The notes under the pieces: model-generated
Seen by the model: only the letters and a program-made list of their open reading frames with translations
What the model was told of the DNA's origin: nothing
Databases searched by the model: none
In this document: positions 30,480 to 44,100 of the stretch, one piece after another
Numbering within the stretch: the stretch's first letter is position 1
How the letters are laid out: the number at the start of each line of letters is the position of its first letter
Position numbers and translations under genes: made by a program
From: Macrocystis pyrifera
Taxonomy: Eukaryota > Sar > Phaeophyceae > Laminariales > Laminariaceae
NCBI GenBank assembly: GCA_031763025.1
Contig: JASSKH010000025.1
Span: forward strand, 3,286,001-3,350,000
Length of the DNA: 64,000 nucleotides
Reading direction: 5' to 3'

Positions 30480-33050
30480 ACAGGCCTTCTAATAGGTGAC
30501 AAAACAACACGCAACACCCATTGAGCTGAACGCCCGGCACTCTCTCTCCCCCCCTCTCGAGTGGTGGATGGCCACAAGCGCAGCTCCACACCCCTCACTC
30601 CCCCCCGCCGCCCCACGCCCCAACCTCGTGCTCGCCCCAGCTCACCACCCTGCCATCAATAGCAAATATAGTCTTATTCGTGCGAGCTGCTGCACTTCCT
30701 ATTAGCGCTATTCGGTATAATATTTCGGGGTCGTTAAGCCCCCCCTATATGTACGTGGTTACACCATATCGCGTCTCGTTTGCTTGCTACTGCCCTTCCT
30801 TGTACGTATATATAGAGCTACTATTTCTTCTCGTAGGTAGAATACTTCGGGGTCGTTCACCCCCGTAACACGTAGTGCCCGCCCGATCAATCGATTCGAT
30901 CGACCGATATAATATCTAGATAAGACAGATAAGAATCACCTCTCCCTCTCTTGAATGAAAAAAATGCCAACACTTCTTCTGAGATAAGCTCACCGAGATA
31001 AGCTCGTATACGGCAGGATGGACTTACAGGGCTACTGCATCACCCGCCAACCAACCCCCTCCCCCCCTCTCCCCCCCCCCCCCCGTCCCTCCCTCCCTGC
31101 CCCCCCTCACCGAGTGAGTGAGCCAGGCGGGCGCACAAGGCCTCCCTCCATACCTACCTCCCTCGCACCAAAAAAAAAAAAAAAAAAAAAACGTTTACAG
31201 GTAATACCATTATTATGCTACTGCTGCTGCTGCTGCTGATGCCGCTGCTGCCGTAAAGGTAGTTCGTGTGCCTGCTGCTGCTGCTGCTCCTCCTCCTGCT
31301 GAAATCCGTGTGCCTGCCGCGTACGTACGTACACACGTACATGCTGCACGCGCGCCCGAGAAATGGAGTGAGCAGGCCGTTACGTTCCTTCTTGTCTGCT
31401 TCGTTCCTTGACATGGGTTTTATACGAGCCCTCTTTATGCCTATCAATAAATGTCTCGCTCCCTTCCTGCTCTCTATGTACCACCACCACTCTAGTCTCC
31501 CTCATGCTCCGTTTTGTATCCGTAGACTCGTAAGCGATCTCCAGAACTACCTCATCCTCCTCATTCCCGGCTATTTTCTATGTATCTTGCCTGTTTTCCC
31601 TTGTATTCGACGTCTACTGTCTCTTGCGGGAAGCATCAAAGCAAAGAAAGTAGTTCGGAAGAAAAAACAGGGAGAAAAAAAAAGAGCAAACGGAAGAAAG
31701 AAAATAGGAAGGCTACGTCACGTGGAAGATGGAAGAAAAACTAAAAAAAACACTAAAAAAAAAAATGGAAACGAAGAAATAGAACCACAGGAACATAAAT
31801 GGCGGAAAGGAAGAAAGAAAAATTCGAAATAAAAAAGAAATTGCAAACGAGTCGGCTAACATAATCTTAGTATCGTATATTATACCCAGTACATGGATAT
31901 ATCAGCCCCCCCCCCGTCTCCCCCTTGGCTTGGTTTTTGAGTGTCTTGATCTATATTGCAGCTTTCTCGAAATCGGCGCGTGCTTCCACCTCCCCTGAAA
32001 AAACGACCGAAAATTCGTGTCCATAAGAAACGGAGGTTGGCTGCACAGTGTACGGTGGAAATCCACGTATACATACCGTTCAAGTACCGGAAAGTTGGGT
32101 CGGTGGGGCCACAGATAACACCTCCCGGTCTCTAGCGCACGTTTCTATGTGCAACTCCTCCCCCATCTCCCATTGGAGACGGAGGGAGGGGGGAAAAAAA
32201 AAACAGAGACGATTCTACGCAACGATAATACAAGCAGAATCTCGACCAAAAAAACGAAGAAAATAAAATGCAACCAAAATCAACGATAGGCGGGGGAGGG
32301 GTACATAGAGCCGAAAAAGCCCTATTATAATCCTCTTCCCAAAAGGATGACATGCATCTCGTAGAAACAGCAGAACATCAGACAACAAAACAAACAAAAC
32401 CAACCCGACGAACAAGCCGACCGACCGGAAAAACACCGTCCGAGATAGCACCAAAACATAAAAATTGCCAGTCCTTCGAGGGACGCCCCCCCCCCCGCCC
32501 GCGAGTACTCGTTCCAACGCAAATACATATTGTAGCACGCCCCTTCGATACAACGCGCGGGTGAAAAAGCGAGAGAACCCTCGCCAGCGAGATGACATAC
32601 CCTCGAGAGCGACAAAGAAAAAAGCAACTCTTCGTGAGTGAGACAGGGATAGCAACCCTCCCTCGCTCCTTGCCTTCTGCCGACAGAGCGTTTCCGCCCG
32701 CTTCGAGTACCACGCGGGCCGACATAGCCACGAATCGCCAAATCGATACCAGACACTCCACCTCTGCCCCCCCCCCCGCCCCCACCCCACCCACCCCATT
32801 TTTTTCGCGCGCCATCCCATCCCCTTCCACCCCACCATGTGTTCCTCGCGCCTTCCTCCCTTCCCCCCCACGTACCCCAATGATCGTCACGTCATTACGT
32901 TCTTCCTCCCTCCGCTTTCCCCCCTCCACACCCATTTTCATCGCCTCTTTCTGTCCTCGCTTCCCGCCCCTCCCCCCCCCCCCCCCCCCCCCCCCCGCCC
33001 TTTCCCCCTACCCCGCCCAACTTTTCATCGCGTCTCTCCATCCTCCGTCC
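30480..33050. other. Low-complexity interval rich in C/T tracts
   Basis: Pyrimidine-rich blocks at 31,050-31,120 and 32,760-33,060 include a C run of about 30 at 32,966-32,996; poly(A) at 31,170-31,191; CTG-type microsatellites at 31,218-31,300. CGGGGTCGTTAA/CGGGGTCGTTCA repeats at 30,726 and 30,849. Long frames on the minus strand (Gly/Arg-rich) are composition artefacts. Confidence 0.5.
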
Positions 33051-33057
33051 CTCTCTC

Positions 33058-33403
33058 CCTCCTGGAGTACGCCTATATAGTCACCGTCAAAGACGTTAGG
33101 GGGACGCCGTTTGGCCGCTTGACTGACCGGTTTGACTGCTTGACTGACCGCCCCGTCGAAGGACAATTAAAAGAATTTTCCCGTCCTGCCGAATAGTTAC
33201 AGTGCTGTCTCCTGACAGATTCTTGCTCGAGACCCCTCCTGGAATATGCTTATATAGTCGCCGCCAAAGACGCGAGGAGTTCGTGGTTCGACCGCATGAC
33301 TGAAAATTTTGACCGCTTGACTGACCGCGCCCGTTAAAATAAAATTCGGACGAATTTCCAGTTTTGCCACAAACGATGACAGTGCCATCTCCTGCCGTAT
33401 TAA
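33058..33403. repeat. Tandem duplication, about 175-bp unit x2
   Basis: CTCCTGGAGTACGCCTATAT (33,058) and CTCCTGGAATATGCTTATAT (33,236) start two diverged direct copies containing CGCTTGACTGACCG and CAGTGCTGTCTCCTG. A fragment (CTGTCTCCTGACA) recurs at 43,450. It lies just past the stop codon of the minus-strand terminal exon. Confidence 0.75.
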
Positions 33404-33406
33404 GCT

Positions 33407-34844
33407 CTACACTCCCGCCGCGGCTCCGACGCTGCTGCCCACTTGAGACCTGGCCACCGCTTCTGGGGAGGCTGGCATGGTCTCCTCGCTGCTGGCGCTG
33501 CTGTTGTCCCCATCCCCAGTGATTTCCGTTCGCTGGTGGTGGTGGTTTTTGTCTAGCTGGGTGATACGTGTTGCTGCTGCCGCCGCGCTGACTTCTTGCC
33601 CTTCCACTGCTGTTGCCGTTACCGACTCGGAAGGCACCGAGCCAACCTCCGACATGTGTACTGCTGCTGCTGCTGCAGGTGGCGGTGATACCGCCGGTGG
33701 TGCTGCCCACGCCGCTGCCGTTCTCACAGCTGCTGCTGTGGTCGCGCCCGCTCCACTTCTCCTGGTCGCTGCGGCATTGGTCGTTGCTGTCGCCCCCCTC
33801 GTCTGATTGGTCGATAGTTTCGCTGCTAGTCTTGCCGACGAGGCGGGGTCCGTCTTTCCCGCCCAATGCCGTCGGAAACCGGTAGCCGAAGAGTAAGCCG
33901 TGGCGTAGATGCTGCTGCTGGTGCTGTTGCCCGTGGGGCTGCACCTGCTGCTGTTGGTGCCGGTCGGACTGCACTTGGTGCTGTTGGTGCCTGTCGGGCT
34001 GCACTTAGTGCTGTTGGTGCCCGTTGGACTGCACTTATCAGTACTAGAGCCGTTGGTGTCCCTTGGACTGCACTCATCGATAGAGCCGTTGGTGTCTCTC
34101 GGGCTGCATCTGTTGGCGCCGTTGCTGCTGCTGTCGGTGACGCTGTTGGCACTGGTGTTGCTGCTGGTGATGCCGTTCTTTTTTCGCTTTGCCCACGACG
34201 GAGTAGAAACTCCCACCCCCCCGCCCAACCCCACCCCCACCCCCGACTCCGAACCAGCTCTCAGTCGCGACGACGTCACCCAGGAGGCAGACACCCTCTC
34301 CCTGAGGGTCCCGCGAGGGGTTGCCGCAACGATTTCCGCAGCAGCAGCAGCAACGACCGTGCTAGAAGGGGCAGCAGAATCGGACAAGGAAGGTTGCTGC
34401 TCAAGTGGCGCCAGCCCTCTCACGACGGTTGCCGGCGACGGACATACTGCGGCAGCACCACCACTACCACCGGCGGCGGGACATTTCGAACGCTTGGTCG
34501 ACCTCTCCCCGCCCCCGCCCCCGCCCCCGGCGCCGGCGTCAGGCGTCGCGGGAAACGGCAGCGCGACAGTCGCCGGCCCTCCCAGCCTGGCAACGCGAGT
34601 ATTTATGGCCGAGGCAAGGGCGGCTATCCTCCCCGTAGGAAGCGACGGCACCACGACGCGGGGGGAGGAGGAGCTCGGCCGGCCCGGGGTCATCACCCCC
34701 CCCGGCGGGATGGAGGACGAAGCCCCCCCCCTTTCGTAGCGAGGGGTAAGGGCCCGATTGCGACCTCTATCACACCGGGGGGTAGCGCTGGCGGGGGCGA
34801 GGTAGGCCGCCGAGGAGGGGGGCTGTCCGGGCATGCTCCCGTTC
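33407..34844 (-). CDS. Ser/Ala/Gly/Thr-rich terminal exon, 475 codons, function unknown
   Basis: On the minus strand a frame runs from an acceptor CCTTCCAG (just above 34,844) and an ATG at 34,834 to TAG at 33,407-33,409. It contains a basic patch (RSTKRSK) that could act as a nuclear signal, Gly and Ala runs, and four copies of a 10-residue repeat of the type CSPTGTNSTK. No globular domain is recognised. Plus-strand frames also stay open because the DNA is GC-rich, but they are Leu/Val/Pro or Arg-rich and less protein-like. It may be the last exon of the ankyrin/coiled-coil gene upstream, which lies on the same strand; that link is inferred from position only. Confidence 0.5.
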
Positions 34845-35084
34845 TGGAAGGGGGGGGGAGGGGGGGGGGGGGGGGGGGGTCAGCATTGGTTTTCCGTTCT
34901 GAACCTGTTTTTCACAGAGGTAGGAAGTGTGAAGAGGGGAAGGGGGGGCTGGGAGAATACCCCGTGCATCTTGGAAGGGGGGGGGGGGAAGGTGAGGTCG
35001 AGATTGGGGTTCACCAACATGCTTCCGTTTGGGGAAACTCGCAGAGATCTACACGAAGAGCATATGACAGGGGGCGGGGACAGG

Positions 35085-35116
<32 letters not shown>

Positions 35117-38100
35117 CTGAGTAGGGTTGCGCTGGAGCCATGCGTTACTTTCCGACTAATTTTCCGTGAAGTTTTTCCACAGAACAGCGGTGAATGGGCT
35201 ACTATAGTAAAGGGAAATATCAGAAGATATTGTTGTGTCACACTTACCCTACACCATACATAATGTAATGGCTCTGGACTACAATACATGGTATCATCTA
35301 ATACTTCGGCCATAATACCTGGTCCCCGGTACTCGTGTATAGTTTTTAGGATTGACAGATGTATATACAACAAAAGGTTTGATAAAGATCGGGGATTCTA
35401 TTCCAGTGGACGGTACGGACCTCGGTGCTGGAAAAGCTAGCACTCCTGAGCACGCTAGCCTTCGACCCGGCTCTCCGGGGAGCGCGCGATCCTGTCGAAC
35501 AGCTGGGAGCCTTTCCTCCCCACGAGGAGGGCGTCCCCAGTCCGGGGCAGTCAACCGGCAGCGGTTCCGCCGCGCATTCCTCTCCGCTTGGCTGGCGAAA
35601 ATAAAAATAGTTAAAACAACACCAATGCGATAAGGTGAGCCAAAGGTAGGGTAACATCACGTAGGGCAAGGCAGGGCAAGGCAAGGCAAGGCAAGGCAAG
35701 GCAAGGCAAGGCAAGGCAAGAGCAGGGCAAAAAGCAAGGCAAGAGGAACACAAAAAACAAGGCAGAAGCAAAAGGCTGCCCCCCGCCACCCCCCCCCCTC
35801 AACCTCTCCCTGACACTGCCATATGCCATATACACCACCAAAAGAGTTCTCTCGCAACAACCTGCACACAAAAAAAACAGCCTCCTCAGTGCTCCACGGC
35901 ATCCCCCCATCGCCAACCAACCACCGAAAAAAAAACCGAACAGAAAAGTTGTCCGCTCAGCATCTCACCGCAAACAGAGCAAACCGATACGTTTACCAGG
36001 GGGCATACGTAGTAAGAATCATAATCCACGATACCCAAAAACCATGTATCCCTCTTTGTTTACACACCATACTGGGTTCTGATTGCTACGACGTTCCCCC
36101 AAAAAAAACACGAGAAAACAAACGAAAAAGATCCGCTAACCGCCAACTCTCTTTCACCTGTCCCTTGCCCTGCCCCTTCCTTTCCACTCTCCCCTCCTTA
36201 GCAACGCCTCGCATTTCTCCACCGAATCCAAGGGAAAGCTCCCGTACTCCTCCCCGCTTCACCCCCTCCACCACCACTCCCACCCCCCCCCCCCCTCAGC
36301 CGAATCCCTCCGCCCCTGGCTGAGGTGTTTTTCCAAGGCACGCTCAGCCTTGTCCGCTCGCTCGCGTTGCTCCGTGGCCTCTTCCCGCGCCTTCTCCGCC
36401 TCCACCTGTGTATTATATTAATGAGTTAGGTATCGGACAACGAACGATAATTGACGTCGTTTCGTACGATGCTTTGAAACATCGATAACTGGTATATAAT
36501 ACGTATGATATACCATATACGATGTATGTATCGAGAAATGATACCAGGTACCACGTAGATCAATATTTGGACATATCGAGCGTATCCGATGTAGCGATCG
36601 ATGTTTAGACATGAGATATCCAACACTGTTGCTTTGTTCGCGCGCTCGTTTTTGCTCCCATCGTTCGCGCTTTGGATGCCTCGGCCTGGGCAATATGGTG
36701 ATATGAATATAGGAGATATCGGATATCGAACGAGAATGGAGGTCGATATGTACCTGCTGTAGTATATTACTGATAACGATAAACGCGAAAGAGACAATCG
36801 ATACGATTCCGATACCCGTAGTCTTCGATGGCCTCAGTTGGCGCTCAAGGTTGCCTCGGCCTGCGTACTCGTGATGTATAAGGGAGACATGGATATCGAG
36901 CATTGGACGATAGTTGGGTTCGATGTGTACGGTATCAATAAACCAAAACAAAAAACAAGAACACGTACAATCCATGTACAATTTCGATACGACAATGGTA
37001 CGATATCAAAGTCAAGAAAAAAGAGTCCATTACCCACCAACAGCAAGGGCAGTGCTAAATCGTACCTGGTAGTCAAAAGGGGTTCGTCCGACCCGAGACA
37101 ATCAAACCTCATCTTTTCTGCTGCTGCTGTAAACTGCAAACTTAGGCACAGCGGCGCTCATGGGGCCTTTCAAGGCATAACACCCACCCCAAGCCCACCC
37201 GGCAAAAAAACCTCAAGACCAAAAAACAAGCAGAGGTTGCACGTGAAGCAAAAAGAAACAAACACTCCCTCCCACAGCAGTAGTGATCGTACCCACTCTC
37301 GAGACCCAGACACGGGGGGTATCCTGAAACTAAGCAAACGAATATCTAAAAAAGACTCGCCTTTTCGATACTATGATACGTCGTCCGGAAATTCAACAGC
37401 TCTGGTTCGTTTTCATCCTTTTGATATTTTTATATAGGAGTGCGGTTTCGTTTTGCCTTTTCGTCGTGCAGTATTGGGAGGCAAATGATGTTGCTGCTCC
37501 AACCAGAGGCTACGGTGGCGAAGGGCTCCCTCCCGCCTAGAAAATGAGCAGAATTCGTATTATATGTTTTAAAATATATATATATGACATGGACACCAAC
37601 CACCACCGCAACCAGGGCCGAGGAGCCAAGGGATCCGGCCAAGGACCTTAATAAAAAGAGGCAGTGAGTGAAGAAGGAAGGGGTCAAGAGGCTATTCAAG
37701 GCATCAAACGAATCAAGGGAGGATTAGCCAGGCGGGTCATGGAGGCAGCATCTCTTCAAGGCCATCAAACCGAGGATTGGAAATAAAAATAAAAATGCGA
37801 GGACTACAAACAACATCAAAATGAAAAGAAAAGAAAAAACGCACGGTAACCGCAACCAAGGGGTCCGACCTAAAGTCCATCGTCCACGGACAAACCAGGG
37901 CATACTACTGGCTGTAGCCCTATAGCTGATAGGGCGGGGCGGGGGTCTTCAAGGCATCAACACGAATCGGCACGGACACTGGTTGTGCTATTATAGATGC
38001 CCTCGACGGGTAGAAAGAACGGTTCAATGTGAAGAGCACCCACACAAGTCGGAGAGATAATCGATGCCCTCTTTTTCTTTTTCGGTCTGGTTTCTTCGTT

Positions 38101-41100
38101 GCTTCTCTTTCTTTATGGTGTATTTTTTGGTTGCTGGCGTATGTATGTATGTTGTGTCGGCCGCACCTAGTGCGAAGGCATGGTATTCCGTAGGCTATTA
38201 ATGCATTACGGTGTGTTATCTCTGTGTCGTAGTCTGTGACCACAGAGCTCGTATCTTTCTAGGGTGAAGAATCAGCACCACGGACACTGGGCTTGCTGGA
38301 TGTCGACGAGTAGAAGAACGGTTTAATGTGAAGAACACACACACACTTTATGATCTAGATATCACACGGGCACATACATATATATACCTACCAGGTATTA
38401 AATAGTATAATATTTAAATATATGTACCCTGATCTGTATGATCCAGCCTACCAGGTGTTTGTGTTGCCTACGGTTGAGAGCCGCATAACACGCATGATCT
38501 ACAGCAGCAGCACAAATTTCCCGGGTCGGATCTGTGTTCTACACATATAGATCCTGCGCAACACCTCAAAACAGCAGGTGGAGATCTATTACCTGGTACA
38601 GATGATCTTCAAGCAGCAGATAGCTCGCGATCTGTACGCGACGTGTGAACGCACAAAACAACCCAAGAAAACATCGTGCATGATGACCATGAAAACCAGC
38701 GCAGTTTTTTCATGGATACAAAAAAAAAGGGTCTGACAACCGCCATCATAACCCCCGGGCTACATACATAGAGCATAGAGTAGTACAGCAGCAAAAGCGG
38801 AGCAACCAGGAAAAAGGTTGCCCCGACAGATCGAACGCTGGGTCCCTACTGACGTCCTATTACGGGGGACCATAGTAAATAGGACTTACGGTACACACAA
38901 AAACCCGTATAATTTCCATTTTTTACTAACAATATTTGGTCCTATTTACTATGGTCCCCCGTAATATTACTGCTGTGGTTGTAAAGAATTTGGTTGGAAC
39001 CAATTTTGGTTGTGTTTTTTTTTTTCGTAATATGGTTCCGTAACGCTGTCAGGACTGCAGCCCCGTTTTTGGGGACAAACTTACTTGGAATTTGACTGGT
39101 TTGTCCCCAAAATCGGACTGCAGTTTGCCCTGAAAGGGTTAAAAATGCCCCCAAACCATGCAATTTTCCTATTATGGCGGACCATAGTAAATAGGACCAA
39201 ATATTGTAGGTAAAAATAAAGCAACGTATATAGGTTTTGGTGTGTGTGCCGTACGTAGGTCCTACTTGCTATGGTCCCCCGTAGTAAGAGTCGAGTATAT
39301 TGAAACCCAACACAAGAATTGTTGGGTTAGAAATAGCATTTTGGCACTTACTTTTGTCACAAAAACCTCAGGAAAAACCTGACGTTCCGCGAGGAGACGT
39401 GTGAAGCGAGGGAAAACGTGCGCTGTCAAGGGCGCGGAGTCGAGTGTTTTAACACTAAATAAAACCTACCACCCTGGGCGGAAATATAGTGACCGCTTGG
39501 TATTCATATTAATGTACCGGCGGTCCTTATATTCCTGCCCAGAGAGTGCTGCCAAGTTTGGTGCAGGTCAAAGCAATCCAAGTCAGAAATATAAGGTCAA
39601 AGCAACTCAAGTCAGAAATGTAAGTCTGCAAAGGGGGGGGGGGGCGAAAGTTCTGCCTCCTGATATTACGGGGGACCATAGTTAATAGGACCAAATATTG
39701 TTAGTAAAAATAGGGAAATATATAGGTTTTTGTGTGTACCGTAGGTCCTATTTACTATGGACCCCCGTAATAGCTTCCTCCGCCTATTAGGACACTGGTA
39801 CATGAATTACGTCTTTACGTAGGCGGACATTAATAGATCTTCCGGGCGTCGGGGCTGTACACTGCTGTCATTCAGGCTTCCCAGTGAGGTGAAGGGACGA
39901 GAGTGGGACAGGAGTCGCGCGCGCCGACCCTTTCTCACGTTCAACTTTCCCCGCTCTTTTTCCAAAGACCTCTGGTACTTGTGTTATCCTGTACTTTTTC
40001 ACGATTTGCCTACATACTCAAGTACATATATACGTACCTTACAACGACACGCACGACAACACACCCACCCCGACGGACGAATTTCCGAGGGGGAATTTCT
40101 CGACAACGTGAAAATAGTGCAAACGCCGAGCGGCGCGTCTATGGAGACGGATCTCCATGAGATCTTCCCAGACAAAGGCGACCTTCTCGTTGGGTGGCTC
40201 CGCTCCCGTGCTTTCGGAGAAAATCGGCTCTGAAGCTATAATCCCAGGGTGTGTGTGGATCTCGTGCGTTGGTTGGTGGTATACGATAGGCGGCTGGCTC
40301 CACGCACATTTTCCCGCATGAATGCTATCTATCCTTGTTTTTTATTTCATTTTCCCCCCCCCATCTATACCATCTTCGCCCTCTTTTTCTCTCCCTCCGA
40401 AAGTCGTCACTCAGATCCGGGAACATTTTTACATATATTAATATTAATAGCAGGGTAGCAGGGTGTAGCAGACTCTTCCTCCCCCACCCCTTCCCCACCA
40501 CGGTACGTGCCATGCATTTCATCGCGAGAAGGGTTCATCGCTTGCTTTTTCCCCTCGTCGACTCGCGTCGAGATTTTGCTATATAACCTGTACCGCCACA
40601 CCGACATTGGCATGGACAACGCACGCACCTGCAAGGAGGACAGCTTGTCCTTCATTGCCTTCCCATCGAGCCGCGACTGCTCCAGGGCCGTTTTCATGGA
40701 CTTCACCGCGTGGGACAAGTCGCGCGCCCCAACCTTGCTCATGCTCAACTCCTTCTCGCGCTTCGTCAGCTTTCCCCAGAGCGTCTCCACTTCGCCCTTG
40801 GAAAACAAAAGCGAGAAGAAAAAAAAAAAACAAATTAGGACCCGGGCCAAAATGGGTATACCAAGTACACAAAGTTAATACCTGTAGGATATAGATATAT
40901 ATGGGATATAAAATATACGGGGGGAAAAGCCCCAGCAAAAAGTTCAGCCCTGCCCTTGCTTCCAAGTTCCAAAGCACGGATTTCCGGACCACATTTGGGT
41001 ATACCAAGTACATGTTGATACCAAGTACACCGACTATACAGCGATGGAGTATAAAATGCACGGGGGGGGGAAGGGGAACAACAATTTCAGCCATCCTCAA

Positions 41101-44100
41101 GTTCCAAAGCACGAACTTCGAGCTTCGGCCGCATGTGGGATGGCTGGATGGATGGGGTGTAAAAAACGTGCAAAACACAGGAAAAAAGTTCGCTTCGTTG
41201 GCTGCCATTGCTTTTGCTGCCGATGCTGCTGCTGATACCGGCGTGGGCGGAAGAAAAAAGGCGATATTTTGTACATAAAGCACCTCGACGAAAAAAACAA
41301 CAAAACAGTCGATCACTACCGCTACAGCTGCTGCAGGATTTTTCTCACGCTGTGTTTAGTGAATATTGAGTCCGTCTCGATGCCTGTGTATGTTCAAGCA
41401 TAAATACCACGTACTACTGCTGTACCTGGTACGTATGCTCTTTACGCACACTATTACGGGGGTCCATAGTTAACGGGACCAAATTTTGTTGGTAAAAATA
41501 GGTAAATATATAGTTTTTTATGTATACCATAGGTCCTATTAACTATGGACCCCCGTAATAGGTAAATAATAACTGCTCTGTTGTCTTTTACACATACATG
41601 CTGCATAGGTTGAACCGTTTTTTTTTCGATCTACTCAACGTCAGCAAACCCGCGGTCCCATATATTGAAACAGCTTCTTCCTACGACACGAATACGGCAC
41701 CTAGAGAGAGGTACTCGGCACGCGTACTGTGCAAGTTTAGTAAATTCCGTGGCCACAGACGACAACTGTGGGCGGAAATATAAGCACCGCGTCGTCTTCA
41801 TATACAATAAATTCCGTGGCCACAGACTACAACTGTGGGCGGAAATATAAGCACCAATACGTCTTCATTTTCAAGTCTGAGCGCTCCTTGTATTTCCGCC
41901 CAAAGTGGCACGAGACGGAGAAAATCCAGGCACTGCACAAACAAACACTGAAAGGAGACGCATGTCGCACAGCAGTACTGCTGCTGCTGTACAGCAACAG
42001 ACAGTCGTCCTGTAGTACGCACCCGCGGGTGTGTGTGATAAGAAATGATATCTACGCGATATTATTGTCATCACCCCACTCCGTTGAACAAGAGAACAGC
42101 AGTTTACGTCGCTAGAATAATAAGGACAGCAGTTTTCAGTGCTCGGGTATATAAGGACAACAACGGCAGTTTGTGTCCCTGAAACAAAAAACACGGTTGT
42201 CCCTTGAAAGTAAGGACGGTTTCTGTCCCCAAACTTTTAACCCTTTTAGTACCGCAGTCCCGTTTTGGGGACAAATAGCTTGGAATTAGAATGATTTGTC
42301 CCCAAATCGGGACTGCGGTACTAAAGGGGTTATAACGACAGCCAGCAGTTCATCTCCCCAAATTCAAGCTCGCAGTTTGCGTTTTAATATGTGATCCGAA
42401 AGGTCCTAATATTTAGGGACAAGAGTGGTACCATGTATAATGATGTATACGTGTATTACACTACATACATAAATATATATAGGGTAGAGCTAGGGTTATT
42501 TATGTGTATTATACGAACGCCCTAATATTTAGGGACAAGAGACAAGAGTGGTACCATGTCTAATATGTATACGTGTATTACAATATATACATAAAGATAT
42601 ATCTAGGGTAGAGTTAGGGTTATATATGTGTATCATACGTACGCAGGAAGACATTGGAGGAGACGGAATATTGGCGCAACAACAATGAAAACTGAAAACA
42701 CATACATACAGCCTCCGTGACGCCAACCAATAAAATCTCCACGCCCAAAACGTGCAGCGGCGGCGGCAGGGGGCAACGGTCATCTCGAGTTGCGCACCGT
42801 AGTACACCTGGTACGTATTCACGAGTAAACTTTTCGAGTCTTGACCCTCCTGAGCTTCAGAGGGGGGAAAAGGCGATCAACCATGACGATCAATCTGCGT
42901 GATTGGGGGCATGACAAAAACTGTTGTGACTGGGGGATGATACCATTACCACCATTAATACAATATATACTACTATATACGGGGGTCCATAGTTAATAGG
43001 ACCTACAGTATACATAAAAACCTATATACTTGCCTATTTTTACTAACAATATTTGGTCCTATTTACTATGGTCCCCCGTAATACTGTCCTACGACGGGGG
43101 ACCATAGTAAATAGGACCAGATACTGCTCGTAAAAATAGGGAACTATGTACATATGTCCTATTTACTATGGTCCCCCTTAATGTAGTTTCAAGATGCAAG
43201 GAGTCGTACGGCACCAAGCGTACGTACGAGTAGCAACGTCGCAACACGATCCTATCCGTACTGCTGGGATCTCAAGCAAAATATGTCAGGAGACGTGTCA
43301 AGCAACAACGCCAAAACGTGCGCTGTCGACGGTGCAGGGCCGAGTGGTCCACATTATTCACCTACGACCGGGTACGTGTAGTAGTTTGGCGTCAGTCGAG
43401 GTGCATGTCAAGGCAAAAAGTTGCTGTCTGTCAAAGTGGTCAAAGTGCTGTCTCCTGACACATCTTTGCCCTCAAGCTGCTCGTATTCCTTAAAAGGAGA
43501 GATCACTGCTGTTCTTTGAAAGGGGTCCCAAAAGGGATATGACGCTTTTAGGGCAAACCGCAGTCCCGTTTTGGAGACAAACCCCCTTAAATTCCAAGCA
43601 CTTCGTCCCCAAACCTTTTTTTTTTTTTCTATTAAGAATAGTTTTTTTTTCATCCTCCGGCGGATTGGTAAAAATGAAGCTTAAGCTCTCACCGCACTTC
43701 CACGTTCCAATTTCGTGTCGTGTGTCAATTTAGCCCATAGCTCCCGTTGTAACATCAGAACAGGACGGGACTGCAGTTTGCCCTCAAAAGGGTTGATTTC
43801 GTGAGCGTTTAGATCGCACAGCGGTGGAATCGTTTTTCAGAGCAATTGATAGCGTTGTCGACAACGGAAAAAAAAGGGTGCTTTAACGTCGGACAGCAGC
43901 AGTGTTAGATCTTCGGAACGTCGCTCTCTCGACCAGATATTTCCGAAAACACCTTGTTTGTTCGGTATTGGCAACCTTCGCCGTTCCGGAAAAATCGAGC
44001 GCTGAGAAGCGACCAGATATTTCCGAAAACACCTCCTTGTTCGGTATTGGCAACCTTTGCCGTTCCGGAAAAATCGAGCGCTGAAAAGCGACCAGATCTT

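Noticed and set aside
32215-32941. Gly/Arg/Val-rich minus-strand frames
   Set aside because: Reading frames across pyrimidine-rich DNA lack stops by composition; no domain or splice context.
33909-34739. 276-codon Leu/Val/Pro-rich plus-strand ORF
   Set aside because: The LLLVPVGLHL repeats are the antisense image of the CSPTGTN repeats on the minus strand.
33866-35263. 465-codon plus-strand ORF
   Set aside because: It overlaps the minus-strand Ser/Ala-rich exon; its composition (Arg/Pro/His runs) follows from GC-rich low-complexity DNA read in another frame and it runs through poly(G).
39889-40233. Plus-strand ORF with EF-hand-like HPDGRISEGEFL
   Set aside because: Only the second half of a calcium loop is present, no second EF-hand and no convincing splice sites.
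41160-41245. Ala/Lys-rich minus-strand segment (AAASAAKAMAANEAN)
   Set aside because: A CAG/GCA-rich microsatellite-like stretch; no donor found.
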